DNA from: Staphylococcus capitis subsp. capitis
GTDB taxonomy: Bacteria > Bacillota > Bacilli > Staphylococcales > Staphylococcaceae
NCBI RefSeq assembly: GCF_040739495.1
Contig: NZ_CP145263.1
Span: 2,108,001-2,172,000 of the forward strand
Direction of reading: 5' to 3'
Length of the DNA: 64,000 nt
A program made the translations under genes and the position numbers. Below the pieces are notes generated by a model. That model saw only the letters and a program-made list of their open reading frames with translations. It made no database searches and had not been told where the DNA came from. Position 1 is the first letter of the stretch; every line of letters starts with the position of its first letter. Positions 53,741 through 63,791 of the stretch are shown piece by piece.

Positions 53741-54241
53741 TTATTGTTCTTTTGGATTCGGGCCGTATTTGTTTGTACCTTTTTGGCTATCTTTGACGCA
53801 ATACACCAGGCTCATAATACTAATTACTATTACTATTAAAGTAAACAGTATCGCGATAATACCTAATATAATATTTAAAACTTGATTATGTATTTCAAAA
53901 GATGAGTTTGCAGTACCATTGTCATACATTAACTCAACATAGCATCCATATAAACTAATAACAAAGAAAATACATGGTATGATCATTGTTTTACCTATGT
54001 CATGGAAGCGTCTAATTGAAACTGTAAACGTACCAATAAGGATAACTACATTGATGATAGTTGCGACTATATTATAAACAACATCACTATATGGAATTAT
54101 GCGTGTAACCCCAAAAATCATAAGGCCTAGAATACTCGAAAGTATTATGTTAATTAACATCGGCCACCAAAAATCGCGTCTTCTACTGCGACCTTTTAGT
54201 TTAAAGAAATTCAGCCAGAATAACTTATAGGCCTCAATCAT
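53741..54241 (-). CDS. DUF805 membrane protein (copy 2)
   Basis: Same length and plan as its neighbour (LKGRSRRRDFWWPMLINIIL; SIRRFHDIGKT; GTNKYGPNPKE). The two arose by tandem duplication and probably form one transcript. Function unknown. Confidence 0.82.
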   Translation of the reverse strand: MIEAYKLFWLNFFKLKGRSRRRDFWWPMLINIILSSILGLMIFGVTRIIPYSDVVYNIVATIINVVILIGTFTVSIRRFHDIGKTMIIPCIFFVISLYGCYVELMYDNGTANSSFEIHNQVLNIILGIIAILFTLIVIVISIMSLVYCVKDSQKGTNKYGPNPKEQ

Positions 54242-54362
54242 CGTATCACCTCTAAAATATTTATAATTTTAGTTACTACAAAAATCATTATATAATTAAT
54301 TAATCAAAATTAAAAATCTATATAAATTATAATATCTCCTATTCTATAGTTTTTAACCATAA

Positions 54363-54391
54363 AAAACGCCCTACTTTCTAAAAGGGCGTTT
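54363..54391. terminator. Terminator between the DUF805 pair and MerR gene
   Basis: AAAACGCCCT and AGGGCGTTTA pair around a short loop. Confidence 0.78.
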
Positions 54392-54437
54392 ATCGTTACT
54401 CATTAATAATTAAGATTAATATTTTTGAAAGAAACAA

Positions 54438-55193
54438 TTAGTACGTTATATATACATTTATGGCATTTGCAATATATCGATTTAATCCTTCATTACGGTT
54501 TTTATTAATATTTTTAGCAAATCGTTCATCATCAACATATGTTGTTGCAATATAGGACATAAATTGTTTATCGCAGTTAGGAACTTGTAGATTCAATATG
54601 TCTTCTAGTTTTTTTATTCTAGTGCTTGCCTCCTTAATCGAGACATCTTTAGAAAATAAATCACTCATCTCATCGAAAAATGTATTTAATTCAACATTAA
54701 TCTTTTTATAGTTCTCTTTTTTCTCAGAATCATTCATATCTTGTTGTTGTTCCTCATAAGATTGATAGTACTTAGTATCACCATACTTCAAAGCCGCTTC
54801 ATTTTCATATTGTTGATATAAATCAAATTCTTTCATATTCGTCACCTCAATTTCTTCATTGCTCTCTTGTTTAAAATGGTAGTCAAGATGTTCAATGATT
54901 ACATTCAACTTATCTCTTTTCTTAATTACATCATCGTAATTCTTACGCAACACTTCGTTTTTAGTATTTATATCACTTTTAAAATAATCATTAATTTCTT
55001 TTAATGTTAAATCAAGCTCCCTTAAAAATAAGATATATTGCAGTTTAGAAATATCTTCTACACTATAAAGACGATAACCATTGTCTTCAATATGATGAGG
55101 GATTAATAATTCTATATCGTGATAATAATGAAGTGTACGTAAACTCACTCCTGTGATGTCACAAAGATCTTTAGGACTAAAATACGCTTTCAT
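54438..55193 (-). CDS. MerR-family regulator with TipAS-like effector domain
   Basis: The 251 residues begin with the MerR helix-turn-helix (LCDITGVSLRTLHYYHDIEL), a coiled-coil dimer helix near residues 75-120 and a C-terminal TipAS-type domain (YQQYENEAALKYGDTKYYQS) that binds drugs in relatives. It should bend its promoter to switch on efflux or stress genes. No obvious target lies beside it. Confidence 0.85.
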   Translation of the reverse strand: MKAYFSPKDLCDITGVSLRTLHYYHDIELLIPHHIEDNGYRLYSVEDISKLQYILFLRELDLTLKEINDYFKSDINTKNEVLRKNYDDVIKKRDKLNVIIEHLDYHFKQESNEEIEVTNMKEFDLYQQYENEAALKYGDTKYYQSYEEQQQDMNDSEKKENYKKINVELNTFFDEMSDLFSKDVSIKEASTRIKKLEDILNLQVPNCDKQFMSYIATTYVDDERFAKNINKNRNEGLNRYIANAINVYITY

Positions 55194-55247
55194 ATCTTCA
55201 CCTCCTAAGCTGAAGTATGAGGTATGACGTTACGTAAAGGTCAATGT

Positions 55248-55883
55248 TTAATTTTCAAAAAATGAATCTAAAAATGTATAACGATGTTCTCCTTTACCGT
55301 TAAAATAATTTTTACCAAAATTATCGAGCAAAGCATGGAATTCATTCGCATCTTGGTTAGTGAAATTAGAAGGTAATTGAATGGTCTTCTTAAACTTATC
55401 GTAGGTTTCAGTCTGAGTATAGCCTAACTTAGCATATATACGGCGAGTATAACTGTCTGGAATAAATTCTATCCCTTTAAAAATATATACAATTAAAACA
55501 TCTGCCGTTTCACTTCCAATACCACGAATATTTAATAATTCCTTTCTTAAATTCTCACCATAGTATTGTGCGATATCTTTGTAATTAAAGTCATGTTGAT
55601 TTAACCAATTCATTAAAGCGTGAATCGCTTTACCTTTATTTTTATAGAAACCGCTCGAACGAATCGTTTGTTGCAAATCATCGAGTGACATATTTAATAT
55701 CTTTTTACCATTGAATTGCGTCTCTTCTTTGAGACGTGTTAATGCCATATCTGCATTTTTCCAATTAGTATTTTGAACAAGTATAGCCCCTAGCATCATC
55801 TCAATAGGACTTTGAGCTGGCCACCAATGTTGTGCACCCATATTTTTATATAGAATTCGATACAGTTCCATTGTAGATAGCAT
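55248..55883 (-). CDS. HhH-GPD base-excision protein, endonuclease III-like without Fe-S cluster
   Basis: The 211 residues carry the helix-hairpin-helix LLNIRGIGSETADVLIVYIF and the aspartate in FIPDSYTRRIYAKLG. Endonuclease III has a lysine in the hairpin (GxGxKTA) and four C-terminal cysteines; here the lysine is absent and the protein has no C-terminal cysteines, so it is a monofunctional glycosylase-type or diverged member. It is conserved in place next to argS. Confidence 0.85.
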   Translation of the reverse strand: MLSTMELYRILYKNMGAQHWWPAQSPIEMMLGAILVQNTNWKNADMALTRLKEETQFNGKKILNMSLDDLQQTIRSSGFYKNKGKAIHALMNWLNQHDFNYKDIAQYYGENLRKELLNIRGIGSETADVLIVYIFKGIEFIPDSYTRRIYAKLGYTQTETYDKFKKTIQLPSNFTNQDANEFHALLDNFGKNYFNGKGEHRYTFLDSFFEN

Positions 55884-55913
55884 GTTTACACTCCAATTCT
55901 TTATAAAATTAAT

Positions 55914-55941
55914 ACCCTCACAAATATAGATTTATGAGGGC
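55914..55941. terminator. Terminator after argS
   Basis: TACCCTCA and TGAGGGCA pair across a short loop between argS and the HhH-GPD gene. Confidence 0.65.
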
Positions 55942-55975
55942 ATAAGACTGTTTATTTAATTAAATATTTTTATAA

Positions 55976-57637
55976 TTACATAGACTCAGGTGCTGTAACG
56001 CCAACAAGTGTTAAAGCATTGTGTAATGTAATTCTTACTGCTTCAATCATAGCTACTAATGCTTTAGTCTTTTCAATATCATCAGTTAAAACTTTCTCGG
56101 CGTTATAGAATTTATGGAAAGCTGCAGCTAAATCTTGAATATAATTTGTTAAACGATGAGGCGCACGATGTTCTGCTGCGCTCTCAATTGTTGTTTCGAA
56201 TTCAGCAACTTTCTTTAATAAGTCTATTGCTTTTTCATTAGTAATTGTATCGAAATTAGCATTTGTTGTGATATCAACACCTTGCTCTTTCGCTTGTCTT
56301 AGTATTGAACAAATACGTGCGTGAGCATACTGAGCATAATAAATTGGGTTATCTTGTGATTGCTCCTTGGCAAGTTCAAGATCAAAATCAAAATGAGAGT
56401 CAGGACTACGCATTGTTAAGAAGTAACGCGCTGCATCAATGCCTACTTCATCCATAATTTCACGTAAAGTAATCGCATTGCCTGTACGTTTACTCATTTT
56501 CACTTCTTCACCATTTTGCATTAAACGCACCATTTGCATAATTTGAATTTCAAGACGATCACTATCTACACCAAATGTTTCAAGACTTGCTTTAAGACGA
56601 TTTATATAACCGTGATGGTCAGCACCCATTAAATCAATTAAGATATCATTTCCACGATTAATTTTGTTGTAATGGTATGCTGTATCAGGTGTAAAGTAAG
56701 TGTAGTTACCATCCTTTTTAATTAATACACGGTCTTTATCATCTTTAAAATCACTTGTACGTAACCATGTTGCACCATCAGCTTCATATGTGTAACCTAA
56801 TTCTTTCATTTTAGCTAATGTGTTATCGATTGCACCATTTTCATATAAAGACGTTTCACTGAACCAGTTATCAAAATGTACATTAAAATCAGCTAAGTCT
56901 CTCTTTAACTTATCCATTTCATAATCTACACCTAATTGTCTAAATGTTTTTAGGCGTTCTTCATCTGAATAATCCTTGATTTCTGGATGCTTATTAGCCA
57001 AATCTTTACCAATTTCAATAATGTCTTTACCATTATATCCATCTTCTGGCATTTCATGGCTTGTATCACCTAGAGCTTCAAAATAACGTGTCTCTATTGA
57101 ACGAGCTAAATTAGTAATTTGATTCCCTGCATCGTTAATATAGTATTCACGAGTGACATTGTACCCTGCGGCGATTAGAATATTGGCTAATGAATCACCT
57201 ACAGCAGCATTTCTAGCATGACCAATGTGTAAATCACCAGTTGGATTTGCAGACACATATTCTAATAAAATGTTTGTATTTTTAGATTGATCTGAATAGC
57301 CAAATTGATCGCCTTTATTAATCGCTTCTGGAATAATTTGAGTAAGATATTGATTATCTAAGTAAAAGTTAATAAAACCTGGGCCTGCAATATCAATTTC
57401 TTTAACGTGTGCTTTACTTGTATCAAGATTATCTACAATCGCTTGTGCTATTTCACGTGGATTACGTTTAGCAATTTTAGTTAATACCATCGCAATATTA
57501 GATGAGTAATCACCATTTTTAGTATCTTTAGGTATTTCAATTTTTATTTCGGGAATATCTTCAGCTAATCCCGCTTTTTTGATACTAGCTTCAATTTCTT
57601 CAATTAATGTCTGTTTCACTTGATCGATAATATTCAT
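55976..57637 (-). CDS. argS: Arginyl-tRNA synthetase
   Basis: The 553-residue class I synthetase charges tRNA-Arg. HIGH is present as [16 protein letters not shown] and KMSK as VKMSKRTGN; the C-terminal anticodon-binding domain ends [11 protein letters not shown]. Length is typical. It overlaps the DUF1934 gene by four bases, the same pairing as ywiB-argS in Bacillus. Confidence 0.98.
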   Translation of the reverse strand: MNIIDQVKQTLIEEIEASIKKAGLAEDIPEIKIEIPKDTKNGDYSSNIAMVLTKIAKRNPREIAQAIVDNLDTSKAHVKEIDIAGPGFINFYLDNQYLTQIIPEAINKGDQFGYSDQSKNTNILLEYVSANPTGDLHIGHARNAAVGDSLANILIAAGYNVTREYYINDAGNQITNLARSIETRYFEALGDTSHEMPEDGYNGKDIIEIGKDLANKHPEIKDYSDEERLKTFRQLGVDYEMDKLKRDLADFNVHFDNWFSETSLYENGAIDNTLAKMKELGYTYEADGATWLRTSDFKDDKDRVLIKKDGNYTYFTPDTAYHYNKINRGNDILIDLMGADHHGYINRLKASLETFGVDSDRLEIQIMQMVRLMQNGEEVKMSKRTGNAITLREIMDEVGIDAARYFLTMRSPDSHFDFDLELAKEQSQDNPIYYAQYAHARICSILRQAKEQGVDITTNANFDTITNEKAIDLLKKVAEFETTIESAAEHRAPHRLTNYIQDLAAAFHKFYNAEKVLTDDIEKTKALVAMIEAVRITLHNALTLVGVTAPESM

Positions 57638-58050
57638 TCGCTTATCTCCTTATAATTTAGTTCGTATTGATAAGAACCCATCTTTTCTTCATTTTGATAT
57701 AGTTCATAGTGAATTTTCAATTTCCCACCATTTGGCGTTACAAAGTGTAAAATACTCAGTGTTTTCACTGTTAAAGGTATCCGTCCTGCGGGTATATCAT
57801 ATAAAGTTGTCGTTTCTTCCCCTTCAACGAAATGTAGATTCATATTGAAATCGCCTTTACGAATCAACTTAACTCCGCTATCTTCAATTTTTATTGTAAC
57901 ATTGACTTTTGCTTCTTCAATTTCTTCTGTATACCGGATAAATTCTGCTCGTCGTTTCTGCCTAGCACCTTTTGTAGTAAACTCAAATTTTTGTTTTTCA
58001 TCATTCTGTTTCAAAACCTGTTTAGTTTGAATATTTATGTTTTTATCCAA
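57634..58050 (-). CDS. DUF1934 (YwiB-like) beta-barrel protein
   Basis: The roughly 138 residues match the DUF1934/YwiB family ([40 protein letters not shown]). TTG 58050 is preferred because AAGGTGAG lies at correct distance; longer frames have no site. Function unknown; always beside argS in related genomes. Confidence 0.82.
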   Translation of the reverse strand: MDKNINIQTKQVLKQNDEKQKFEFTTKGARQKRRAEFIRYTEEIEEAKVNVTIKIEDSGVKLIRKGDFNMNLHFVEGEETTTLYDIPAGRIPLTVKTLSILHFVTPNGGKLKIHYELYQNEEKMGSYQYELNYKEISE

Positions 58051-58163
58051 TTTACTACTCACCTTAATCTTTACAATAATACATGTCATTATAGCATAAA
58101 AACACTATGGCTTGTAGTACGCTCCTACTTTCTAAGTATCGACTTATATTGTCTAAAATTAAA

Positions 58164-58203
58164 AAATCGTCTCCATATCTTATCGATATGAACACGATTT
58201 TAC
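58164..58203. terminator. Hairpin after the 39-residue gene
   Basis: AAAATCGT and ACGATTTT pair at the base with ATATC and GATAT inside. Confidence 0.6.
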
Positions 58204-58220
58204 ATAGGTTATCATTAGAA

Positions 58221-58340
58221 TTACTCGTTGAATTCAACATCAACGATATCCATGATATATTTATCTCGAATAGAACAATACTTTTTGAAATATACGATGC
58301 CGAATACAATTGCTGCAATGATGAATACATATTTTTTCAT
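58221..58340 (-). CDS. Small membrane protein (39 aa)
   Basis: ATG 58340 follows GAGGTAG and encodes MKKYVFIIAAIVFGIVYFKK plus a polar tail ending DVEFNE. One transmembrane helix with an exposed acidic end. It is followed by a terminator hairpin. I do not recognise a family. Confidence 0.65.
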   Translation of the reverse strand: MKKYVFIIAAIVFGIVYFKKYCSIRDKYIMDIVDVEFNE

Positions 58341-58446
58341 CTAACTACCTCATATTTCATAATTTTTGATGTACATCATCCTTTATTATATCATCTTCTT
58401 TTAAAATTGGTCACAACTATTGAATAAATATATAGTTTCTCATATT

Positions 58447-58968
58447 TTACTCACCAGGAATAAATACATTTGCTTCACTATCATTTGGATAATAATAACC
58501 ATTCGGAATGGATTGTAACTCAATTAAAGCGTTAAACGGTGCCTTAACATAAACACTCTTACTTCCTTCAGAATCCTCGTAAGTTGAATTACCATGTGTT
58601 TCAGATAATGGTTCTGCACCAGCACGTTTAACATTTTCTAATACGTCCTCAATATGATCGACCATTAATGAAATATGATTAAAGCCTAAATCTTCTAGTT
58701 TGAGTGGTTCTTTTTGATTATTACTTTCTATTTCAAACATTTCTATATTAGCTCCCTCACCAATCACTATCATTCTTTGACGAACGATTTTTGCTCCTTT
58801 TGAAAGACCTAACATGCGTTCAACTTCTTCTCCTTCACGAGGTTGGTCATTATATGTAAGCGCATCATACGCTATTTTAGCGTCAAACGCCTCTTTTAAG
58901 AACGTTGTTGCCTCCTTAATATCTAATACTGTTAAACCAATATGATTAATTCCCTTAATATGATTCAT
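58447..58968 (-). CDS. VOC-fold dioxygenase/glyoxalase family protein
   Basis: The roughly 173 residues form the vicinal-oxygen-chelate fold: GINHIGLTVLDIKEATTFLK and LGFNHISLMVDHIEDVLENV carry metal-binding histidines, NALIELQSIP the glutamate. Members act as glyoxalase, epimerase or ring-cleavage enzymes; the substrate is unclear. ATG 58968 has GGGAG upstream. Confidence 0.82.
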   Translation of the reverse strand: MNHIKGINHIGLTVLDIKEATTFLKEAFDAKIAYDALTYNDQPREGEEVERMLGLSKGAKIVRQRMIVIGEGANIEMFEIESNNQKEPLKLEDLGFNHISLMVDHIEDVLENVKRAGAEPLSETHGNSTYEDSEGSKSVYVKAPFNALIELQSIPNGYYYPNDSEANVFIPGE

Positions 58969-59185
58969 TGAACTTCTCCCTTTCATTATTTTAATGATGT
59001 TTACCCTAAATTTTAGATTTAAATATTTCACATCACTAATTTTGAATAAAGCTATTTATTTTCATAAATTAAAATATTCTAAAAATTGTGCTACAATTTA
59101 CATATAATAATTGCATTGCAACACTTTATTAAGAGTTTACATTTAATAGTAATTTATAATATTTAAATAAACGGAGGGAATGTTA

Positions 59186-60454
59186 GTGAAGACAGATGTG
59201 CTCTACGGCAAGTCTGAAATTAGTGTCAATGTACCTGATGATAGCACTATTATAGAACCTCAAAATATTGACGCTATTGAAGATTATAAAACAGCCATTA
59301 AAGACGTTTTAAGACATCCAACCAACTCAAAACCTCTTAAAGAAATGGTTAAAAGTGATGACATCGTATCTATAGTAATTAGTGATATCACTCGCCCAAC
59401 ACCAAACCATATTCTTGTACCTTTACTAATTGAGGAATTGAACCATGTGCCACGTGAAAATTTCGTAATTATTAATGGTACAGGAACACATCGTGACCAA
59501 ACGCGCGATGAGCTTATTCAAATGTTAGGTGAAGATATTGTGGACACAGTTAAAATTGTCCATAACCACTGTACTGAAGCAGATAGTCTTATAAAAGTTG
59601 GGGAGAGTAAATATGGTTGTGATGCATATCTCAATAAAGACTATGTTGAGTCAGATTTTAAAATCGTCACTGGTTTCATTGAACCTCATTTCTTTGCAGG
59701 ATTTTCAGGCGGTCCAAAAGGTATTATGCCAGGTATCGCTGGATTAGAAACTATTCAAACTTTTCATAATGCAAAGATGATTGGCGACCCTCGTTCTACA
59801 TGGGGAAATTTAGAAGATAACCCTGTTCAGGATATGGCTAGAGAAGTGAACCGTATGTGTAAGCCAGACTTTATGTTAAATGTGGCTTTAAACAAAAGGA
59901 AGGAAATTACAGCTGCATTCGCTGGAGAAGTTTTTGAAGCACATAAAGAAGGATGTGCTTATGTTAAAGAACACGCGATGTTTAAATGCCATCAACGTTT
60001 TGATGTCGTCATCGCTTCTAATTCAGGTTATCCTTTAGATCAAAACTTGTATCAGACTGTTAAAGGTATGAGTGCTGCTAGTAAAATCGTCAAAGAAGAC
60101 GGAAATATTATTATGGTCTCCGAATGTGCAGATGGCTTTCCAGATCATGGTAAATTTGCTGAAATCTTTAAAATGGCTGACACCCCTCAGGGAATTCTAG
60201 AGCTTATCCATAACCCTAATTTTAAAGAGATGGATCAATGGCAAGTTCAAAAACAAGCGAGCATTCAGACCTTTGCCAATGTTTATGTCTACTCAGAATT
60301 AACAGATCAACAATTGAAAGATTCAATGTTGAATCCAACTTCAAATATTGAACAAACGCTTCATGAGTTAGAAGAACAATATGGACGTAAATTATCAATT
60401 GGTGTCATGCCACAAGGACCACTAACCATTCCATATGTTGAAAATGAAGAATAA
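59186..60454 (+). CDS. larA: Lactate racemase LarA
   Basis: The roughly 422-residue enzyme interconverts L- and D-lactate with a nickel-pincer nucleotide cofactor. Conserved stretches are SDITRPTPNHILVPLLIEEL, NGTGTHRDQTRDE, and the cofactor-binding GFIEPHFFAGFSGGPKGIMP with lysine and histidines. GTG 59186 fits GGAGGG better than ATG 59180. It leads the larA-larE-larB-larC operon. Other 2-hydroxyacids are possible substrates in this family. Confidence 0.9.
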   Translation: MKTDVLYGKSEISVNVPDDSTIIEPQNIDAIEDYKTAIKDVLRHPTNSKPLKEMVKSDDIVSIVISDITRPTPNHILVPLLIEELNHVPRENFVIINGTGTHRDQTRDELIQMLGEDIVDTVKIVHNHCTEADSLIKVGESKYGCDAYLNKDYVESDFKIVTGFIEPHFFAGFSGGPKGIMPGIAGLETIQTFHNAKMIGDPRSTWGNLEDNPVQDMAREVNRMCKPDFMLNVALNKRKEITAAFAGEVFEAHKEGCAYVKEHAMFKCHQRFDVVIASNSGYPLDQNLYQTVKGMSAASKIVKEDGNIIMVSECADGFPDHGKFAEIFKMADTPQGILELIHNPNFKEMDQWQVQKQASIQTFANVYVYSELTDQQLKDSMLNPTSNIEQTLHELEEQYGRKLSIGVMPQGPLTIPYVENEE

Positions 60455-60472
60455 TTTGGGAGGATGATGAGA

Positions 60473-61300
60473 ATGACTGAATTATTAAATAAAGAAATGA
60501 AATTAAATCACTTACTTAAAGAAATGCAAAGTGTTGTCATTGCATATTCAGGTGGTGTAGATAGCAGTTTAGTACTTAAAAAAGCGATTGATGTTTTAGG
60601 TGTTAAAAATGTTAAACCTGTGGTTGTAAAATCAGAACTTTTCAGAAACGAAGAATTTTACCAAGCGATTGAATTAGTTCGAAGCCTAGGTGTAGAAGTG
60701 TTAGAGACTGAAATGGCTGAACTTGAAGACGATAATATCGTTAAGAATACACCCGAAAGCTGGTATTTCAGTAAACGACTTCTTTATGGAAAACTTAATG
60801 AAATCAAAGAGGAATTCAACTTTAATTATATCTTAGATGGCATGATTATGGACGATCTCGAGGATTTCCGTCCAGGCTTAAAAGCTAGAGATGAATTTGG
60901 AGTACGTAGTGTACTTCAAGAAGCACATCTCTATAAATCAGAAATTAGAGAATTAAGTAAACAACATGATTTACCTGTATGGAATAAACCGGCTCTATGT
61001 AGTTTAGCTTCACGAATCCCTTATGGTGAAACGTTAAGCTTTGCTAAAGTAAACAAAGTCAACGAAGCAGAGAAATACATTCTACAATTAGGAATCAATC
61101 ATGTCCGTGTACGCTACCACCCTAATATCGCTCGTATCGAAGTGGTTGAAGATGATTTAGCTACTGTAATAAAAAATAGAGACAATATCACTTTACGCTT
61201 AAAAGAACTTGGTTTCGACTATGTCACTGTAGATTTAGAAGGATACAGAACAGGCAGTATGAACGAAGTCATTGATACGAAAGCAACTAATTTAGTATAA
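60473..61300 (+). CDS. larE: LarE, sulfur-inserting enzyme for the nickel-pincer cofactor
   Basis: The roughly 275-residue PP-loop ATPase (VVIAYSGGVDSSLVLKKA) adenylylates and sulfurates the pyridinium precursor. KPALCSLASRIPYGE keeps the cysteine that in the lactobacillus enzyme is sacrificed as sulfur donor. ATG 60473 has GGGAGG at nine bases. Follows larA by 18 bases. Confidence 0.92.
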   Translation: MTELLNKEMKLNHLLKEMQSVVIAYSGGVDSSLVLKKAIDVLGVKNVKPVVVKSELFRNEEFYQAIELVRSLGVEVLETEMAELEDDNIVKNTPESWYFSKRLLYGKLNEIKEEFNFNYILDGMIMDDLEDFRPGLKARDEFGVRSVLQEAHLYKSEIRELSKQHDLPVWNKPALCSLASRIPYGETLSFAKVNKVNEAEKYILQLGINHVRVRYHPNIARIEVVEDDLATVIKNRDNITLRLKELGFDYVTVDLEGYRTGSMNEVIDTKATNLV

Positions 61301-61312
61301 GGAAGTTAACAC

Positions 61313-62071
61313 ATGAGTAAAGATCCAAACTTTATAGATGACTTACTCGAAGGTGTAAAATCAAATCAAATTTCTATAGATGAAGCTAAAGCCCAACTCA
61401 GTCACTATGACGAATTGGGCTTTGCTAAAATTGATTTACATCGAGCAAAGCGACAAGGCTTTCCCGAAGTCATCTTCGGTGAAGGTAAAACTAAAGAACA
61501 AATTAATCAAATTATTGAAAGCCTTACTCAACACGATAATGTGATTTTAGTGACACGTATTGATGAAACAAAGGCAAAGTTTGTACTCGAACATCACCCC
61601 TATCTCCAGTATCACTCAGTAGCTAATATTGTGAGTACGCCGATAGAAAAAATTAAAAAATCACAAAATTATATTTCTATCCTTTGTGCTGGAACTTCGG
61701 ACTTAGCAGTAGCCGAAGAAGCTGCTTTAACTGCTGAAGTAATGGGAATTCAAGTTAAACGCTTCTATGACGTTGGCGTGTCTGGCATTCATCGACTATT
61801 TAATCACATCCATGAGATACGCCAAGGTAAGGTATCCGTGGTCATTGCTGGAATGGAAGGAGCCTTGGCAAGTGTTGTAGGAGGACTTGTCGATCATCCC
61901 ATCTATGCCGTCCCTACCAGCGTTGGGTATGGTGCAAATTTAGACGGTGTCACTACACTACTTTCCATGATTAACGCATGTGCACCTGGTACCAGTGTAC
62001 TCAATATTGATAATGGCTTTGGAGGAGGATATAACGCTGGAATGATAGTGAAAATGATAGAAAATAACTAG
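61313..62071 (+). CDS. larB: LarB, pyridinium carboxylase
   Basis: The 252-residue enzyme carboxylates and hydrolyses nicotinic acid adenine dinucleotide at the start of cofactor synthesis. The C-terminal half is PurE-like (LCAGTSDLAVAEEAALTAEV; MEGALASVVGGLVDHPIYAV). It follows larE after 12 bases with AAGGAAG upstream. Confidence 0.92.
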   Translation: MSKDPNFIDDLLEGVKSNQISIDEAKAQLSHYDELGFAKIDLHRAKRQGFPEVIFGEGKTKEQINQIIESLTQHDNVILVTRIDETKAKFVLEHHPYLQYHSVANIVSTPIEKIKKSQNYISILCAGTSDLAVAEEAALTAEVMGIQVKRFYDVGVSGIHRLFNHIHEIRQGKVSVVIAGMEGALASVVGGLVDHPIYAVPTSVGYGANLDGVTTLLSMINACAPGTSVLNIDNGFGGGYNAGMIVKMIENN

Positions 62072-62085
62072 AATGGAGCATCAAT

Positions 62086-63273
62086 ATGGCAAATGCAATT
62101 TACTTAGATTGTCATGCAGGCATAGCCGGTGACATGCTATTGTCAGCTTTAGTCGATTTAGGGGCTGACCCACATAAAATTGAAAGCGAACTTAAAACGT
62201 TACCATTAGATAATTTTGAACTTCATTTTCAGAAGAAGGTAAAACAAGGCATACATGCAATGACCTTAAACATTGATTTCGATGAACCACACCATCACCG
62301 TCACGCGTCAGATATCTTTAAAATGATTGATGACAGCGCACTTTCAACACGTGTTAAAGCTCGAAGTAAAAGTATATTTGAAGTGATTGGTCACGCAGAA
62401 GCTAAAATTCATGGTATGTCATTTGAAAACGTCCACTTTCATGAAGTGGGGGCAATGGACTCTATCATCGATATTATTGGTGGATGTATTGCTTTAGAAT
62501 TATTAAATATTGACGAATTATATTGCTCGCCTATTCCTACAGGTAATGGCAAAATCAATATCGCCCATGGTATCTACCCCGTACCAGCACCTGCCACTGC
62601 TGAGATACTTAAAGACGTTCCATTAGCTAAATTTGATGTTCAAAGTGAGTTAACGACGCCAACTGGTGCGGCCTTTGCGAAAAGTTTAGTATCATCATTT
62701 GGCCCATTCCCATCTGCTACGATGAAAGAAATTGGGTATGGCGCAGGGAGTAAAGACTTTGACTTCCCTAATGTGTTAAGAGTTATTCAATTTGAAACTC
62801 AATCAAAAAAGCAAGATGACGTCCAGGTTATCGAATGCCAAATCGATGATATGTCACCTGAATCATTAGGACACTTCATGGATATATCACTCGAACATGG
62901 TGCACTAGATATTTACTACACTCCAATATTTATGAAAAAAGGACGTCCAAGTACACAATTAACCTTAATCTGTAAAACTGAGAACGCATCTAAATTTGAA
63001 ACTTTAATCCTACAAGAAACATCTTCTCTCGGAGTTCGCAGTTACGCAGTTCGTAGAAATATACTAGATCGAGAATTTAGAGACATTGATACCGACTACG
63101 GGAATATTTCTGTGAAATTCGCTTTGCAAGAGGGTAAAATTTTAAAAATGAAACCCGAATATGAAGATGTAAAACAAGCTACTAAAAGATTTGAAAGACC
63201 ATTTCATGTCATTCATAATGAAATTATAGAAGCTTTGTATCACACATATCAAATTGGTGAAGAATTAAAATAA
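62086..63273 (+). CDS. larC: LarC, nickel insertion protein
   Basis: The 395-residue protein inserts nickel using CTP. DCHAGIAGDMLLSALVDLGA and FHEVGAMDSIIDIIGGCIAL belong to the first part, and a histidine-rich stretch (EPHHHRHASD) probably holds metal. Unlike the lactobacillus gene, where a programmed frameshift joins larC1 and larC2, the frame is continuous to FERPFHVIHNEIIEALY. GGAGC precedes ATG 62086. Confidence 0.9.
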   Translation: MANAIYLDCHAGIAGDMLLSALVDLGADPHKIESELKTLPLDNFELHFQKKVKQGIHAMTLNIDFDEPHHHRHASDIFKMIDDSALSTRVKARSKSIFEVIGHAEAKIHGMSFENVHFHEVGAMDSIIDIIGGCIALELLNIDELYCSPIPTGNGKINIAHGIYPVPAPATAEILKDVPLAKFDVQSELTTPTGAAFAKSLVSSFGPFPSATMKEIGYGAGSKDFDFPNVLRVIQFETQSKKQDDVQVIECQIDDMSPESLGHFMDISLEHGALDIYYTPIFMKKGRPSTQLTLICKTENASKFETLILQETSSLGVRSYAVRRNILDREFRDIDTDYGNISVKFALQEGKILKMKPEYEDVKQATKRFERPFHVIHNEIIEALYHTYQIGEELK

Positions 63274-63296
63274 TTACTTTATAGAGGAGATAAGTG

Positions 63297-63694
63297 ATGA
63301 ATAGAGATGATTTAAAATCTACAATTGAAAAGCTTTATAATGATATTTTAATCAATCTTGATGTTAATAAAATTGATACGTACTTTGCCCCTTCTTATGT
63401 TCAAACCACAGAACATCAAACGTCTGATATTAATGAGTTCACAGATCATCTTAAGAAACTGAAAGAAGTTGTGGCTCGTCTTTCTATTGAAGAATTTAAA
63501 ACCATGCTCATAGATGAGTCTCAAAACACGATTTTTTACGCTACGATGTTCATGTAGAAAAGAAAAATGGTGATAAAGGTAAAGTAGAAGTTTATGCAGA
63601 ATTTGTCTTTAATGAAGATGGTAAAGTCATCACGTACAAAGAATTAACATTGCCTTATAATGAAGAACTTAACGGAATTGGCAGTGTGAAATAA
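63297..63694 (+). pseudogene. NTF2/SnoaL-like protein, frameshifted
   Basis: From ATG 63297 the frame gives MNRDDLKSTIEKLYNDILIN and so on to a stop at 63557; another frame continues with YDVHVEKKNGDKGKVEVYAE to TAA 63692-63694. Adding one T to the run of six at 63532-63537 restores a full NTF2-like domain of about 132 residues. The family includes small enzymes and binding proteins. Placed behind larC with an AGAGGAG site, it may have been the last gene of the lar operon. Confidence 0.75.
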
Positions 63695-63703
63695 TACTAT
63701 AAG

Positions 63704-63745
63704 AGCCTTTAAATGAATTTAGCAAACATTCATTTAAAGGCTTAG
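63704..63745 (+). terminator. Terminator of the lar operon
   Basis: AGCCTTTAAATGAAT and ATTCATTTAAAGGCT pair perfectly over 15 bases, followed by TAGATTTTATT. Confidence 0.85.
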
Positions 63746-63791
63746 ATTTTATTCGGATATATTTATTACAAAATGAATATATTTTTAATAG

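Noticed and set aside
57991-58427. Several 66-106-residue frames on both strands around 58.1-58.4 kb
   Set aside because: They overlap the 39-residue gene, its terminator and the promoter of the DUF1934 gene and lack ribosome sites.
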